A DNA stretch of 64,000 bases, taken from Myxococcales bacterium. GTDB lineage: Bacteria > Myxococcota_A > Polyangia > Palsa-1104 > JAEUJZ01. The DNA is taken from NCBI GenBank assembly GCA_016794465.1, contig JAEUKA010000053.1, positions 165,530-229,529 on the forward strand, given 5' to 3'. Positions 26,388-34,292 of this stretch are shown in pieces (within the stretch, counting starts at the first letter, position 1; each line of letters begins with the position of its first letter). Under the pieces are notes generated by a model. It had not been told where the DNA came from. It ran no database searches and saw only the letters and a program-made list of their open reading frames with translations. The position numbers were made by a program, and so were the translations under genes.

Positions 26388-27542
26388 CTACTTTGGCGAA
26401 GGACGGGCAGACAGATAGAGGGTAACGGGGGGTGGGGTCGGCTTGAACCAGTCGGGCGGGCCCGAGCGGCGCAGCAGCATCACCGCCACCGCGAGGAGAG
26501 CTCCAACGAGAGCGGCCAAGATCACCGTCGCTGCCAGCGCGCGCCAGCTGACCAGCACCGACCCCGGTGGCCACTCTGGACCCATCGACGAGCGCGACGA
26601 GCCAAAGCCCGCCGAGTCATGCGAAGCAGGAGGCTCACTGGCCGTGCCGGTACCCGCCGACGGTGCGGGCGGGGTTCGCACTTCGTGTTCGGTTGTCTCC
26701 GCCGATCCAGAGTCGGGCTGCAGCGCTTTTTCAAGCTCGCCAATGAGCGCCGAGATCGACGGCTGCCGGTCGGACGGGTCGGTCGAAAGCGCCCTCGAGA
26801 TCACCTCGACCAGCTGCTGGTTCGAGTCGCGAATGATCGGCCAGTTGTCGCCCAGCTCCAGCAAGCTGCGCATCATCCGCGCCAGCCCAAACACGTCGGT
26901 GCGAAGGTCCGGCGGACGGGCGGCGTGCAGCTCTGGCGCCACCGAGTCCATCTGTCCGACGTTGGCCAAGAGCAGCAGAAACGGCTCGCGCGGCAGGCCA
27001 ATCCCCAGCCCGACATCGCCCAGCCGCACGCCATCGGTCTTCAGCAGCACCGAGTCAAGTCGCAGGTCCCCGTGGAGCCGCCCTTGCTCGTGTAGATAGG
27101 TCAGTGCCTCGGCAAGCTGGTCAATGATCTGCAGCACATCGGCCAGCGGCAGGCCTTCTTTTTGCCGAAACACCGCCATTCGGTCGAGCAGCACCCCTTG
27201 CCCACCCTGACCTACCTGTGACACCTCCGCCACCAGGGCCGAGTTTTGCTCTGGCAGCGTCATCACATCGACGATCTGGGCCAAAAACGGGTGTGACAGC
27301 TCTTTGTACGGCTGAAGGTGACGCACCAGCTTGTCTGCCGCGCCCGGACTTTCGAGCAGCTCGGGCCGCACCACTTTCAGGAGCAGATCCGGCTCTGGAA
27401 CTTCGCCCCGACTCTCCGCCGCTTGCTGCGCATCGACCGTGCAGGCCAAAAAGCCGACCCACAAGGCAGCCTCGCCGCTCTTGGTGAGTACGTAATACTT
27501 TTGGCCGATCACGTCGCCGCGACGAAACAGTGGGGCAGCCAT
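26388..27542 (-). CDS. Membrane-anchored Ser/Thr pseudokinase
   Basis: 384 residues from the ATG at 27542. The kinase fold is clear (about 10-280): beta-3 lysine in LLLKVVRPEL, catalytic-loop equivalent HGDLRLDS instead of HRDLKPEN, and GDVGLG in place of DFG, then VAPELHAARPPDLRTDVFGLARMM as the APE/F-helix region. The loop aspartate survives, but the loop lysine, the asparagine and the DFG phenylalanine do not, and no glycine-rich loop is seen. A Pro/Ser/Thr linker leads to one transmembrane helix near the C-terminus (LAATVILAALVGALLAVAVML) with about 25 residues outside. The gene starts one base after the dut stop (TGAGATG), so it is coupled to dut. A nucleotide-sensing or scaffolding role is likely. 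Confidence 0.85.
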   Translation of the reverse strand: MAAPLFRRGDVIGQKYYVLTKSGEAALWVGFLACTVDAQQAAESRGEVPEPDLLLKVVRPELLESPGAADKLVRHLQPYKELSHPFLAQIVDVMTLPEQNSALVAEVSQVGQGGQGVLLDRMAVFRQKEGLPLADVLQIIDQLAEALTYLHEQGRLHGDLRLDSVLLKTDGVRLGDVGLGIGLPREPFLLLLANVGQMDSVAPELHAARPPDLRTDVFGLARMMRSLLELGDNWPIIRDSNQQLVEVISRALSTDPSDRQPSISALIGELEKALQPDSGSAETTEHEVRTPPAPSAGTGTASEPPASHDSAGFGSSRSSMGPEWPPGSVLVSWRALAATVILAALVGALLAVAVMLLRRSGPPDWFKPTPPPVTLYLSARPSPK

Positions 27543-27543
27543 C

Positions 27544-28059
27544 TCAGCTCCGACCTGTGTGGCCAAACCCGCCAGCGCCCCGGTCGGTGTCATCGAGCTT
27601 GGTGACCTCGATGGGGGACACTCGGGCGACGGGAGTTACGACCAGCTGCGCAACTCGGTCGCCGTGCCGAATCTGCACCGGCTGGGCCGATAGGTTGATA
27701 AGTAGGATTGCGATCTCACCGCGATAGTCGCTGTCGATGGTGCCGGGGCTGTTGAGCACCGTCACGCCATCCTTGAGCGCCCAGCCCGAGCGCGGCCTGA
27801 CCTGACCCTCGAAGCCGCGCGGGATGGCCAGCCGCAGTCCAGTCGGCACCAGGCGTCGCTCCAGCGGGGCCAAAGTCAGGATCTCGCCGTCGCTCAGGCA
27901 GGCTGAGAGGTCGAGTCCAGCCGCTTCGTCGGTCTTGTACACCGGCAGCTTGGCGCCAGGTTGAGTCAGCACGACGTGCAGGGACGGACCGGCCGGTGGA
28001 GCGCTGTGGTCCACGGGGGAATCATCAGGCAGAGCAGGGTGTTGGGCTCGGGTCACCAA
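27544..28059 (-). CDS. dut: dUTP diphosphatase
   Basis: 171 residues from TTG 28059; GTG 28056 is an equally possible start, both served by AGGAG. All five dUTPase motifs are seen: AAGLDLSA, RPRSGWALK, NSPGTIDSDYRGEI, GDRVAQLVV and C-terminal RGAGGFGHTG. The enzyme hydrolyses dUTP to dUMP and pyrophosphate as a cytoplasmic homotrimer, keeping uracil out of DNA and feeding dTMP synthesis. The protein has about 25 extra N-terminal residues relative to the common 150-residue form. It is the first gene of the minus-strand run and is tightly coupled to a pseudokinase, an unusual partner for a nucleotide-pool enzyme. Confidence 0.95.
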   Translation of the reverse strand: MVTRAQHPALPDDSPVDHSAPPAGPSLHVVLTQPGAKLPVYKTDEAAGLDLSACLSDGEILTLAPLERRLVPTGLRLAIPRGFEGQVRPRSGWALKDGVTVLNSPGTIDSDYRGEIAILLINLSAQPVQIRHGDRVAQLVVTPVARVSPIEVTKLDDTDRGAGGFGHTGRS

Positions 28060-28151
28060 GGGAAACTCCTGTTTATGTTAACCGCAAACCGGGCAGTTCT
28101 AGCGGATGTCGCGACCCAAGTAAGGCCGAATGTGCCGCTAGGCGTGAGGCG

Positions 28152-29972
28152 CTAGGCGTTAGGCTCTGTGCCCCGCACCAGCAGCGCGTCGAACGGATAG
28201 GGCTGGTCGAGGTAGCAGTCGTCGGCGATGGTCTTCATCAGCTCGTCGTCGTTTTGCCCAAAGCGCTGTAGCGTCTGCTCGATCCGCCGCGCCGCCTTGC
28301 CACAGAACGCCGCACACAGGCGCAGCTGCCGCTCGGCGGTGTCAATCTGTCCCGCCGCCTCGCTGTGACCGGCGCGACCTTTGGCGTGGCGGGCGTCTCG
28401 CTCGGTCAGCACCAGCGAGGCTCGCGACACACACGCACACATCGCAAACAGATCAATCGCCACGTCGGCGACACGCTTTTGCACATACTGCATCTCGGGG
28501 AGCAGCTGGCCATGGCGGCGCACGACGCGATCGACCTCTTTGGCGAACGCCTCGGTGGCATCTTCGATCAGCACCGCCTCGCGCTTGAGCTGGGGATGGT
28601 GACGGGTCAGCATCGCGCGACCATAGGCGGCAGTACGCATCTTTTCGATCAGCGAGTCGACCACCATGCCGTAGCCTCGCAGCGGGCGCTTGAGCACGTC
28701 GGACAGTCGGCCCACCTGCTCACCCGGCTCGCGCATGCCGCTGAGTGCAATGTAGGCGCGCAGCACCTCATGTGTGCCGGGAAAGACCAGATAGGTCTGA
28801 CTGTCGCGCAGCAGTCGCTCATACGGGGACGAGTCGAGCAGACCCGTCGCACCCGCCAGTCGCATCGCCGCCACCGCTGCGTCATGCACCGTCTCGGCGG
28901 CCAGGACCTTGCTCACCGCTGCCTCGAGCGAGTTGTCCAGTAGGAGCTCTTTGCGACGGTGGGCCAGGTCGTGAAGGCCCATGGTCAGGTACAGCGTCGA
29001 CTCACTTGCGTACAGATCGACCGCCGTGCGCGCCACCTGATCTTTGATCATCCCGAGAGTGCCGATCACGCGTCCAAACTGCCGGCGACTGGTGACCTGC
29101 TGCACTTGGTGGCGCAGCAGCTCGCAGGTCGTGCCAATGCAGGCGGCGGACGCGAGCAGCCGACCGAGCTGCCGAGTCTCCATCGCGACCTTGAAGCCAC
29201 CACCGACGCTGCCCAGCACCCGATCGGCGGGAACAAACACATCTTCCAGGTACAGAGCCGGCGTCGAGCTGCCCCGCTGACCGAGCTTGGGCTCGCTCTT
29301 GCCGACGATGACTCCGGGGCCTGTCTCGACCAAAAAAGCGGTGATGCGATCGAGGTCGGCACCATCGCGATGTACGACGGTCTGGGCAAAGACGATCAGC
29401 ACGTCGGCCAGCTCGCCGTTTTGAACCCAGATCTTGGTGCCGGTAAGTCGGTAGCCGCCGGGGCAGGGCTCGGCGCGGGTGCGGATGGCGGCAGAGTCAC
29501 TGCCAGCGAGCGGCTCCGCGACGGCAAAGGCGCCAATGCTGTGACCTTTGCTCAGCCGAGGCAGGTAGCGCTGACGCTGCTCCAAGGTGCCAAAGTGCTG
29601 GATCGCCAAGACGGCAAAGCCCAGGTGAACCGCCACCAGCATCGCCACCGAGCTATCGAACGAGCCGAGCAGATCGATGACCCGCGCCGTGGCCGACAGC
29701 GAGAAGCCCGCGCCGCCCAGCTGCGGCTGAGTCAGCAGTCCAAAGATGCCCAGCTCGCGCAGTCCGGCCAGCACCTCGTCGGGGATGTGGGCTTCCGCAT
29801 CGATGCGGCGCGGGTCGATGGTGCGCTTGGCCAGCTTGCGTACCTCGTCGAGCAGCGCGGTGAGCTTCTTCTGCTCAGCCGAGTGGGGTTGCGGAAAAGG
29901 GAAGATGAGCTCCTCTCTCAGGTCACCGAGGAAGAGGCTCTTGCCAAAGCTCTGGGTCCGTTCTTGGCTCAC
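28152..29972 (-). CDS. VLCAD/ACAD9-like acyl-CoA dehydrogenase with C-terminal extension
   Basis: About 606 residues if it starts at GTG 29972; TTG 29990 is possible, and no convincing Shine-Dalgarno decides it. The dehydrogenase core (about 30-420) shows ELGIFGLLTQPQLGGAGF, FAVAEPLAGSDSAAIRTRA (FAD/substrate region), TGTKIWVQNGELADVLIVFA, and SRRQFGRVIGTLGMIKDQVA. A long helical C-terminal extension (about 430-606) fits the membrane-associated very-long-chain type. At the position of the usual catalytic glutamate (FEGTNE in relatives) the sequence is VFPGTHEVLRAYIALSG, so that base is proline; the alternative helix-G glutamate of isovaleryl-CoA dehydrogenases was not seen either. It may have shifted activity. 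Divergent from the HAD lipoprotein gene. Confidence 0.86.
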   Translation of the reverse strand: MSQERTQSFGKSLFLGDLREELIFPFPQPHSAEQKKLTALLDEVRKLAKRTIDPRRIDAEAHIPDEVLAGLRELGIFGLLTQPQLGGAGFSLSATARVIDLLGSFDSSVAMLVAVHLGFAVLAIQHFGTLEQRQRYLPRLSKGHSIGAFAVAEPLAGSDSAAIRTRAEPCPGGYRLTGTKIWVQNGELADVLIVFAQTVVHRDGADLDRITAFLVETGPGVIVGKSEPKLGQRGSSTPALYLEDVFVPADRVLGSVGGGFKVAMETRQLGRLLASAACIGTTCELLRHQVQQVTSRRQFGRVIGTLGMIKDQVARTAVDLYASESTLYLTMGLHDLAHRRKELLLDNSLEAAVSKVLAAETVHDAAVAAMRLAGATGLLDSSPYERLLRDSQTYLVFPGTHEVLRAYIALSGMREPGEQVGRLSDVLKRPLRGYGMVVDSLIEKMRTAAYGRAMLTRHHPQLKREAVLIEDATEAFAKEVDRVVRRHGQLLPEMQYVQKRVADVAIDLFAMCACVSRASLVLTERDARHAKGRAGHSEAAGQIDTAERQLRLCAAFCGKAARRIEQTLQRFGQNDDELMKTIADDCYLDQPYPFDALLVRGTEPNA

Positions 29973-30059
29973 ACGGGGAACATACGGCAAGGTTTCTTGG
30001 CTTATCAAATCTCGGCTGTTACGCTTCGCCGCACGCTTCGCTTTCGACGGAGGTCTGCG

Positions 30060-31388
30060 ATGGTCCGCTCTCGACGTATGTTCAGCCTGCTGGCGCTGTG
30101 TAGTCCGCTTTGGATGTCTTGTGATCCGCCGATTCCGGCGCCCGGTGGTCCTGGGGATATGGCGACCGTGATGCTGCGCCACCTGGACCCGGCGCTGCCC
30201 TGGTGGGGCGACAACCGCAAGCGGCTCGATGCCCTGGTCGAAAAGCTGGGCAAGGCCAGTGCCAGCTACGACGCGAATCGCAAGCCGATCGCGCTGTTCG
30301 ACTGGGACAACACCATCATCAAGAACGACGTGGGCGACATGGCGCTGTTCTGGATGCTCAAAAACGACAAGATCCTACAGCCACCGGGGCTGAACTGGCG
30401 CGCGACCAACTTCATGATGAGCGCCGATGGCCTGACCTCGCTCAAGCAGGCGTGTGACCCGCTGGCCTCGCCGGGACAGCCACTGCCAACCAGCAAGATG
30501 GATGGTGCCGCCTGTGCCGATGCAATCCTGTCGATTTATCTTGACAATCGTGGGAAGAGCGGATTGGCGGCGTTTTCGGGGTACGACCATCGTCGCATGG
30601 AGCCGACCTACGCGTGGGCGGTGCAGCTCCAAGCCGGCTACAGCCCAGCCGAGATCTCGCTGTTTGCCAAAGAGGCCATCAATGAAGCGCTCGCGGCCCC
30701 CGTCGGTGCCACCCAGACCATCGGCACCCGTCAGGTCAACGCCTACCTGCGCGTCTACGACCAGATGAAGGACCTCATCGGCACGATGCAGGACGACGGC
30801 TTCGACGTGTGGGTGATTACCGCCACCAGCGAGCCGGTCGTGCGCGCTTTTGCCTCGTCGGTACGGATTGCTTCCGACCATGTCATCGGGGTGCGGATGG
30901 TGCTCGACGGCAGCGGCAAGCAGACCTACAACCTGCAGGGCTGCGGCGACGTGCCTGATGGCAAAAACGACGGTGCAGCGACTTTCGAGGGCAACACGCT
31001 GATGACCTACGTCGACGGCAAGCGCTGCTGGGTCAACAAGATCGTGTACGGCGATGCCAGCCCGACCGCGATCAACCCTCGTCCCGAGGACAAGCGCCAT
31101 GTGTTTGCGGCGGGCGACTCGACCACCGACGTGACGTTTGTGCGTGACGCGACGCAGCTCAAGCTGATCTTAAATCGCAACAAGGCCGAGCTGATGTGCA
31201 ACGCCTACGGCAACTTCATGAACCGCTACTTGGTCAATCCGATGTTCATCGAGCCGAGGCCGCAGCAGGCCGCGATGTATCCGTGCTCGACGACGGCGTG
31301 TGTCAGCTTCGATGGCAAAGCGGGGCCGTGTCTGGACGAAGCAGCGAGTCCGATTCCCGACCAAAAAGACGCCGTATATCCGCAGTAA
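30060..31388 (+). CDS. Exported HAD-superfamily phosphatase-like lipoprotein
   Basis: 442 residues, ATG 30060 with GGAGG six bases upstream. The signal ends WMSC, giving Cys21 as the probable lipid site. HAD motif I is FDWDNTIIKND (nucleophile Asp81, acid/base Asp83); motif II is probably VWVITATSEPVV; the motif III/IV region is HVFAAGDSTTDVTFVRDA. All catalytic parts for Mg-dependent phosphoryl transfer through an aspartyl phosphate are present. The fold is closest to phosphoserine-phosphatase-type HADs with a large cap inserted after motif I. Being a lipoprotein, it should act outside the cytoplasm, perhaps releasing phosphate from organic phosphates. It is divergent from the acyl-CoA dehydrogenase. 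Confidence 0.83.
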   Translation: MVRSRRMFSLLALCSPLWMSCDPPIPAPGGPGDMATVMLRHLDPALPWWGDNRKRLDALVEKLGKASASYDANRKPIALFDWDNTIIKNDVGDMALFWMLKNDKILQPPGLNWRATNFMMSADGLTSLKQACDPLASPGQPLPTSKMDGAACADAILSIYLDNRGKSGLAAFSGYDHRRMEPTYAWAVQLQAGYSPAEISLFAKEAINEALAAPVGATQTIGTRQVNAYLRVYDQMKDLIGTMQDDGFDVWVITATSEPVVRAFASSVRIASDHVIGVRMVLDGSGKQTYNLQGCGDVPDGKNDGAATFEGNTLMTYVDGKRCWVNKIVYGDASPTAINPRPEDKRHVFAAGDSTTDVTFVRDATQLKLILNRNKAELMCNAYGNFMNRYLVNPMFIEPRPQQAAMYPCSTTACVSFDGKAGPCLDEAASPIPDQKDAVYPQ

Positions 31389-31474
31389 TCGGGCCGCAGT
31401 CGTCGGGCACAGTCGTCGGGCGGACGCGGGGGCATTGCGCTCTTTGCGGCGGATCGCATAGAGTCCGCGCCGCC

Positions 31475-32293
31475 ATGACAGCCGATCGCCAATATCAGTC
31501 CGTAAGCTATCGTCCCTGTGAGCTTGAACATCGCTACGGTCCGTCGGTGCATATCTTGCGCGACCCGCTGGCGCTGTCCTTGCTTGCCAAGCTCTGTCAC
31601 CGCGACGTGGTGCAGCCCGAGGTCAGCCGGCTGATCGTCGAGCTGTATCGGATGCTGGTCCACGAGGTGGTGGCAGCCGAGTTCCCGCGCGAGCGTGCGA
31701 GCATCCCCAGCCGGATGATCCAGTACGTGCCGCAAGGGGTCTACGACGGCGAGGTGATTGCCCAAGGGACCTCGGCGGTGGTGGTGGCGCTGGCGCGAGC
31801 GGGGCTTCTGCCGTCGCAGGTAAGCTATGACTTTCTCAATCAGGTGCTGTCGCCCGCCGGGGTTCGACAAGATCACCTGGCGCTCGGGCGGACGCTTGAT
31901 CGGGAAGGTCATGTCACTGGCGCTGGGCTGTATGCGTCGAAGATCGGCGGTCCGATTGAGAACGCGATGATGCTGATTCCCGATCCGATGGGCGCGACGG
32001 GATCGACGGTGAGCCGGGTGCTTCATCACTACGGGCAAGAGGTCGCCGGGCGGGCGGCCAAGGTCATTGCGGTGCATCTCATCGTGACACCGGAGTATCT
32101 GCGCCATGTCACCCGCAACCACCCCGAGGTCTTGGTGTACGCGCTGCGCCTCGACCGTGGCTTGTCGGAGCCGGACGTGCTGGAGACGGTGCCCGGGACG
32201 CACTGGGAGCGGGAGCGCGGCCTCACCGACCACCAGTACATCGTCCCTGGCGGCGGCGGCCTCGGCGAAGTCCTCAACAACTCGTTTGTGTAA
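31475..32293 (+). CDS. Uracil phosphoribosyltransferase-like protein
   Basis: 272 residues from the ATG at 31475. The order of motifs follows uracil phosphoribosyltransferase: ILRDPLALSLLAKLCHRD at the N-terminus, IARA-like ALARAGLLPS, a PRPP loop MLIPDPMGATGSTV, and the C-terminal uracil-binding glycine cluster VPGGGGLGEVLNNSF. The PRPP loop differs from the usual DPMLATGGS (GATGST), and the protein is about 60 residues longer than typical Upp. It would convert uracil and PRPP to UMP in salvage. The neighbour 23 bp downstream is hpt, a purine salvage enzyme, which supports a salvage role and an operon. Confidence 0.75.
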   Translation: MTADRQYQSVSYRPCELEHRYGPSVHILRDPLALSLLAKLCHRDVVQPEVSRLIVELYRMLVHEVVAAEFPRERASIPSRMIQYVPQGVYDGEVIAQGTSAVVVALARAGLLPSQVSYDFLNQVLSPAGVRQDHLALGRTLDREGHVTGAGLYASKIGGPIENAMMLIPDPMGATGSTVSRVLHHYGQEVAGRAAKVIAVHLIVTPEYLRHVTRNHPEVLVYALRLDRGLSEPDVLETVPGTHWERERGLTDHQYIVPGGGGLGEVLNNSFV

Positions 32294-32316
32294 CGCTTTT
32301 TCGCAAGGAGTCTGCG

Positions 32317-32889
32317 GTGTCCGAGAAGGAAACGTTTGTCGAGCCGACGCTCACGCCGCTCTTTACCGAGCAGCAGATTGCCGCCCGCATCGCTGAGCTG
32401 GGCGAGCAGATTGCCAAGGAGTATCAGAATCGGCCGCTGATCCTGATCACGGTGCTCAAGGGCAGCTTTGTGTTCGCCGCTGACCTGTCGCGGGCCATCT
32501 ACAGCGCGCAGGTTGCGCTCGGGCTGCCGGGTTCGTCGGTGACCTGTGAGTTTCTGGGCCTGTCGAGCTACGGCGATGAGACGGTGACCTCGGGTGTGGT
32601 GCGAATTACCTCCGATCTGAGCAATCCGATCGAGGACTCGGACATCTTGATCGTCGAGGACATCGTCGACACCGGCCTGACCATGAGCTACCTGCTCGAC
32701 AACATGCGGACCCGTCACCCGGCGTCGATTCGCATCTGCTCGCTGCTCCACAAGCCGAGTCGGACCAAAAAGAAGGTCCCGATCGACTACATCGGCTTCA
32801 CCATCGATGACCTGTTCGTGGTCGGCTACGGACTCGACTACAAGCAGCGCTACCGCAACCTGCCCTGGATCGGCGTGCTGCGCATGTAA
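32317..32889 (+). CDS. hpt: Hypoxanthine (guanine) phosphoribosyltransferase
   Basis: 190 residues from GTG, with AAGGAG six bases upstream. The PRPP-binding motif ILIVEDIVDTGLTMSYLL is complete; upstream LITVLKGSFVFAADL supplies the lysine loop, and FVVGYGLDYKQRYRNLPWIGVL is the family's purine-binding C-terminal part. A flexible-loop region (EFLGLSSYGDETVTSG) carries the conserved Ser-Tyr. The enzyme makes IMP or GMP from hypoxanthine or guanine in the cytoplasm. It follows the UPRT-like gene. The left arm of a large inverted repeat begins at the last base of its stop codon, which may serve as its terminator. Confidence 0.95.
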   Translation: MSEKETFVEPTLTPLFTEQQIAARIAELGEQIAKEYQNRPLILITVLKGSFVFAADLSRAIYSAQVALGLPGSSVTCEFLGLSSYGDETVTSGVVRITSDLSNPIEDSDILIVEDIVDTGLTMSYLLDNMRTRHPASIRICSLLHKPSRTKKKVPIDYIGFTIDDLFVVGYGLDYKQRYRNLPWIGVLRM

Positions 32890-33040
32890 CAACGCCTACC
32901 AGAACTACTGCGGACCTCGGCTGCTGCGTCGCGACAGTCCCCGGCACGAACGTGCGGGGGGTCGGTCCTCACAGCCAGTAGGCTGCTGCGGTCCTCCTCC
33001 TTGCATCCGAGGTTCCTCGCTACGTTCTGGTAGGCGTTGT
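32889..33040. repeat. 152-bp hairpin element with perfect 17-bp arms
   Basis: ACAACGCCTACCAGAAC (32889-32905) and its exact reverse complement (33024-33040) enclose 118 bp. Pairing continues imperfectly inward (TGCGGACCTCGG with CCGAGGTTCCTCG). The centre carries its own hairpin, CCCCGGCACG-AA-CGTGCGGGG near 32939-32960, and a second GGTCCTC/GAGGACC-like pair. It fills the gap between hpt and the split kinase gene. It could be a terminator, a structured RNA or a miniature inverted-repeat element; no clear target duplication or integron attC core was found. Confidence 0.8.
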
Positions 33041-33137
33041 AAGTGCTGGACCTCTTTGATGGGAAGCCTGACAGTCCGGCGCGAAACCCGACTTCGTGGA
33101 AGCCGCAGCCTTCTGGTAACATGACCAGAGGCTTCTC

Positions 33138-33758
33138 ATGTCGAACCACGCGCGCCCTCGGGACGCGGTCGCCTGCGCAGACTGTGGACAAGTTCTCGAA
33201 GAGGACATGCCACATATCTGCAAGGCGGCGCCCAAGAAGGTCGCTTTCGACAGTACGCTCGGTCCGGGCGATCATCCAACCATCCCCGGTGAAATTTCTG
33301 ATGCCGGCGTGCCCGATCCCGCGCATGAGCTTATCGGCAAAATCATCGGCGAGCGCTACGAGATCCAGTGTGTGCTCGGCCAAGGCGGCATGGGCGTGGT
33401 CTATCAGGCGCGTCACACGTCGCTGGAAAAGCTGCTGGCCGTCAAGCTGCTGCTGATTGCGCAGAACGAGGAATATCAGCGGCGGTTCCTCCAAGAAGCG
33501 CAGCTGGCCTCGCAGATCAACCATCCGAACACAGTGTTCCTGTCCGACTTTGGCGTGCTGCCCGACGGTCGCTCCTACATCGTGATGGAGCTTCTGCGCG
33601 GTCCGACGCTGGCCTCGGTGATCTCCGAGGGAAAGATGGACCCGATGCGCGCCTGTCGCATCGCCGCCCAAATCGCCCACGGCCTCCAAGCCGTCCACGA
33701 CCAGGGAATCATCCACCGGGAAGTTACGATGATTAATAGTGATTGTTTCCGATTATGA
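33138..33758 (+). pseudogene. Ser/Thr protein kinase, N-terminal fragment of a split gene
   Basis: The native part is residues 1-194, ending ...GIIHR, after which foreign sequence adds about a dozen codons to a stop. Residues 13-27 form a small putative zinc site (CADCG...HIC). The kinase N-lobe starts about residue 66: YEIQCVLGQGGMGVVYQARH (glycine loop), LLAVKLLL (beta-3 Lys), then VMELLRGPTLASV (hinge). The coding frame resumes in phase at 34565 with DLKPENVFLLEQDG, so the two halves belong to one gene interrupted between Arg and Asp of the HRD catalytic loop. On its own the fragment lacks the catalytic Asp, DFG and C-lobe and cannot be an active kinase. Confidence 0.88.
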
Positions 33759-33816
33759 GGAAAGTCGTCACTGCGACGGAGATGTGTCTATAAGATACTA
33801 CAGGCAGTCTAAAAGT

Positions 33817-33936
33817 ATGACTCAAACATACGCTTGGATGGAAAAGATGGCAGAGTTGTATCTCGCTGGCGTTTCATTTTCCGATATCGCACAGCGATTG
33901 AACGAACAGGGCATCAACCCAAGCCAGAACGACTAG
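33817..33936 (+). CDS. Small ORF in the insertion, HTH-like fragment
   Basis: 39 residues from ATG 33817, ending NEQGINPSQND. The stretch YLAGVSFSDIAQRLNEQGI reads like the helix-turn-helix or linker segment of a serine recombinase or resolvase (pattern of 'G-x-S-x-x-x-I-A-x-x-L-N-x-x-G-I'). It has no catalytic domain and no good Shine-Dalgarno, so it is most likely a relic of a mobile-element protein, not a functional gene. Its base composition is clearly more A/T-rich than the flanking kinase gene. Confidence 0.35.
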   Translation: MTQTYAWMEKMAELYLAGVSFSDIAQRLNEQGINPSQND

Positions 33937-33959
33937 TGAACACACATCAGCGTGTATCT

Positions 33960-33986
33960 GTGCCCGTCGTGCCCGTCGTGCCCGTC
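33960..33986. repeat. Three tandem copies of GTGCCCGTC
   Basis: GTGCCCGTC occurs three times head to tail inside the kinase-splitting insertion, immediately before the broken gene piece. It is a short slippage-type array and may mark an internal junction of the insertion. Confidence 0.85.
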
Positions 33987-34003
33987 GGGGTACATATCTG
34001 CAT

Positions 34004-34255
34004 TCAGTTCAGGATGGTGCCTCGCAGAAAGCACGGCTTGCCGGTCAGCTTCTCTCTGCGCTTGACCAGCTCGGCGAGCTGCTGGACGAAGATCGCAAGC
34101 TGGGCGGTCTTGGCGTCGGGCTTGGCGAGGATCTGGCGGTCCTCGGTCATCAGCGTGCCATCGGTCTTGTCGATCCAGACATGCAGTCCGACCGGGAAGC
34201 GGCGCCCGTCGTTGTAGACGATGGTGCTGGCGTCGATTGGGTCGGGCGTGCCGAC
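34004..34255 (-). pseudogene. Fragment of an unrecognised small gene, with an in-frame stop upstream
   Basis: Read on the minus strand, 83 codons from 34255 to the TGA at 34004 give a protein-like sequence with good composition: it begins VGTPDPIDASTIVYNDG and continues through RRFPVGLHVWIDKTDG to end GKPCFLRGTILN. Immediately upstream the same frame reads RLKII and then TGA at 34256-34258, where a tryptophan codon would keep it open. No start codon with a Shine-Dalgarno follows the stop. The piece is GC-rich like the chromosome, unlike the AT-rich ends of the insertion. I do not recognise the family. Most likely a decayed gene carried in or captured by the insertion. Confidence 0.5.
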
Positions 34256-34292
34256 TCAGATGATCTTCAGCCTGCCGATGCTGGCGTGTCGG

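Noticed and set aside
28959..30059. A 367-codon in-frame extension upstream of the HAD lipoprotein
   Set aside because: It runs antisense over the acyl-CoA dehydrogenase gene; the signal peptide and GGAGG before ATG 30060 fix the true start.
32889..33040. Integron attC site
   Set aside because: The arms do not carry the GTTRRRY/RYYYAAC core pair, and no integrase or cassette array is nearby.
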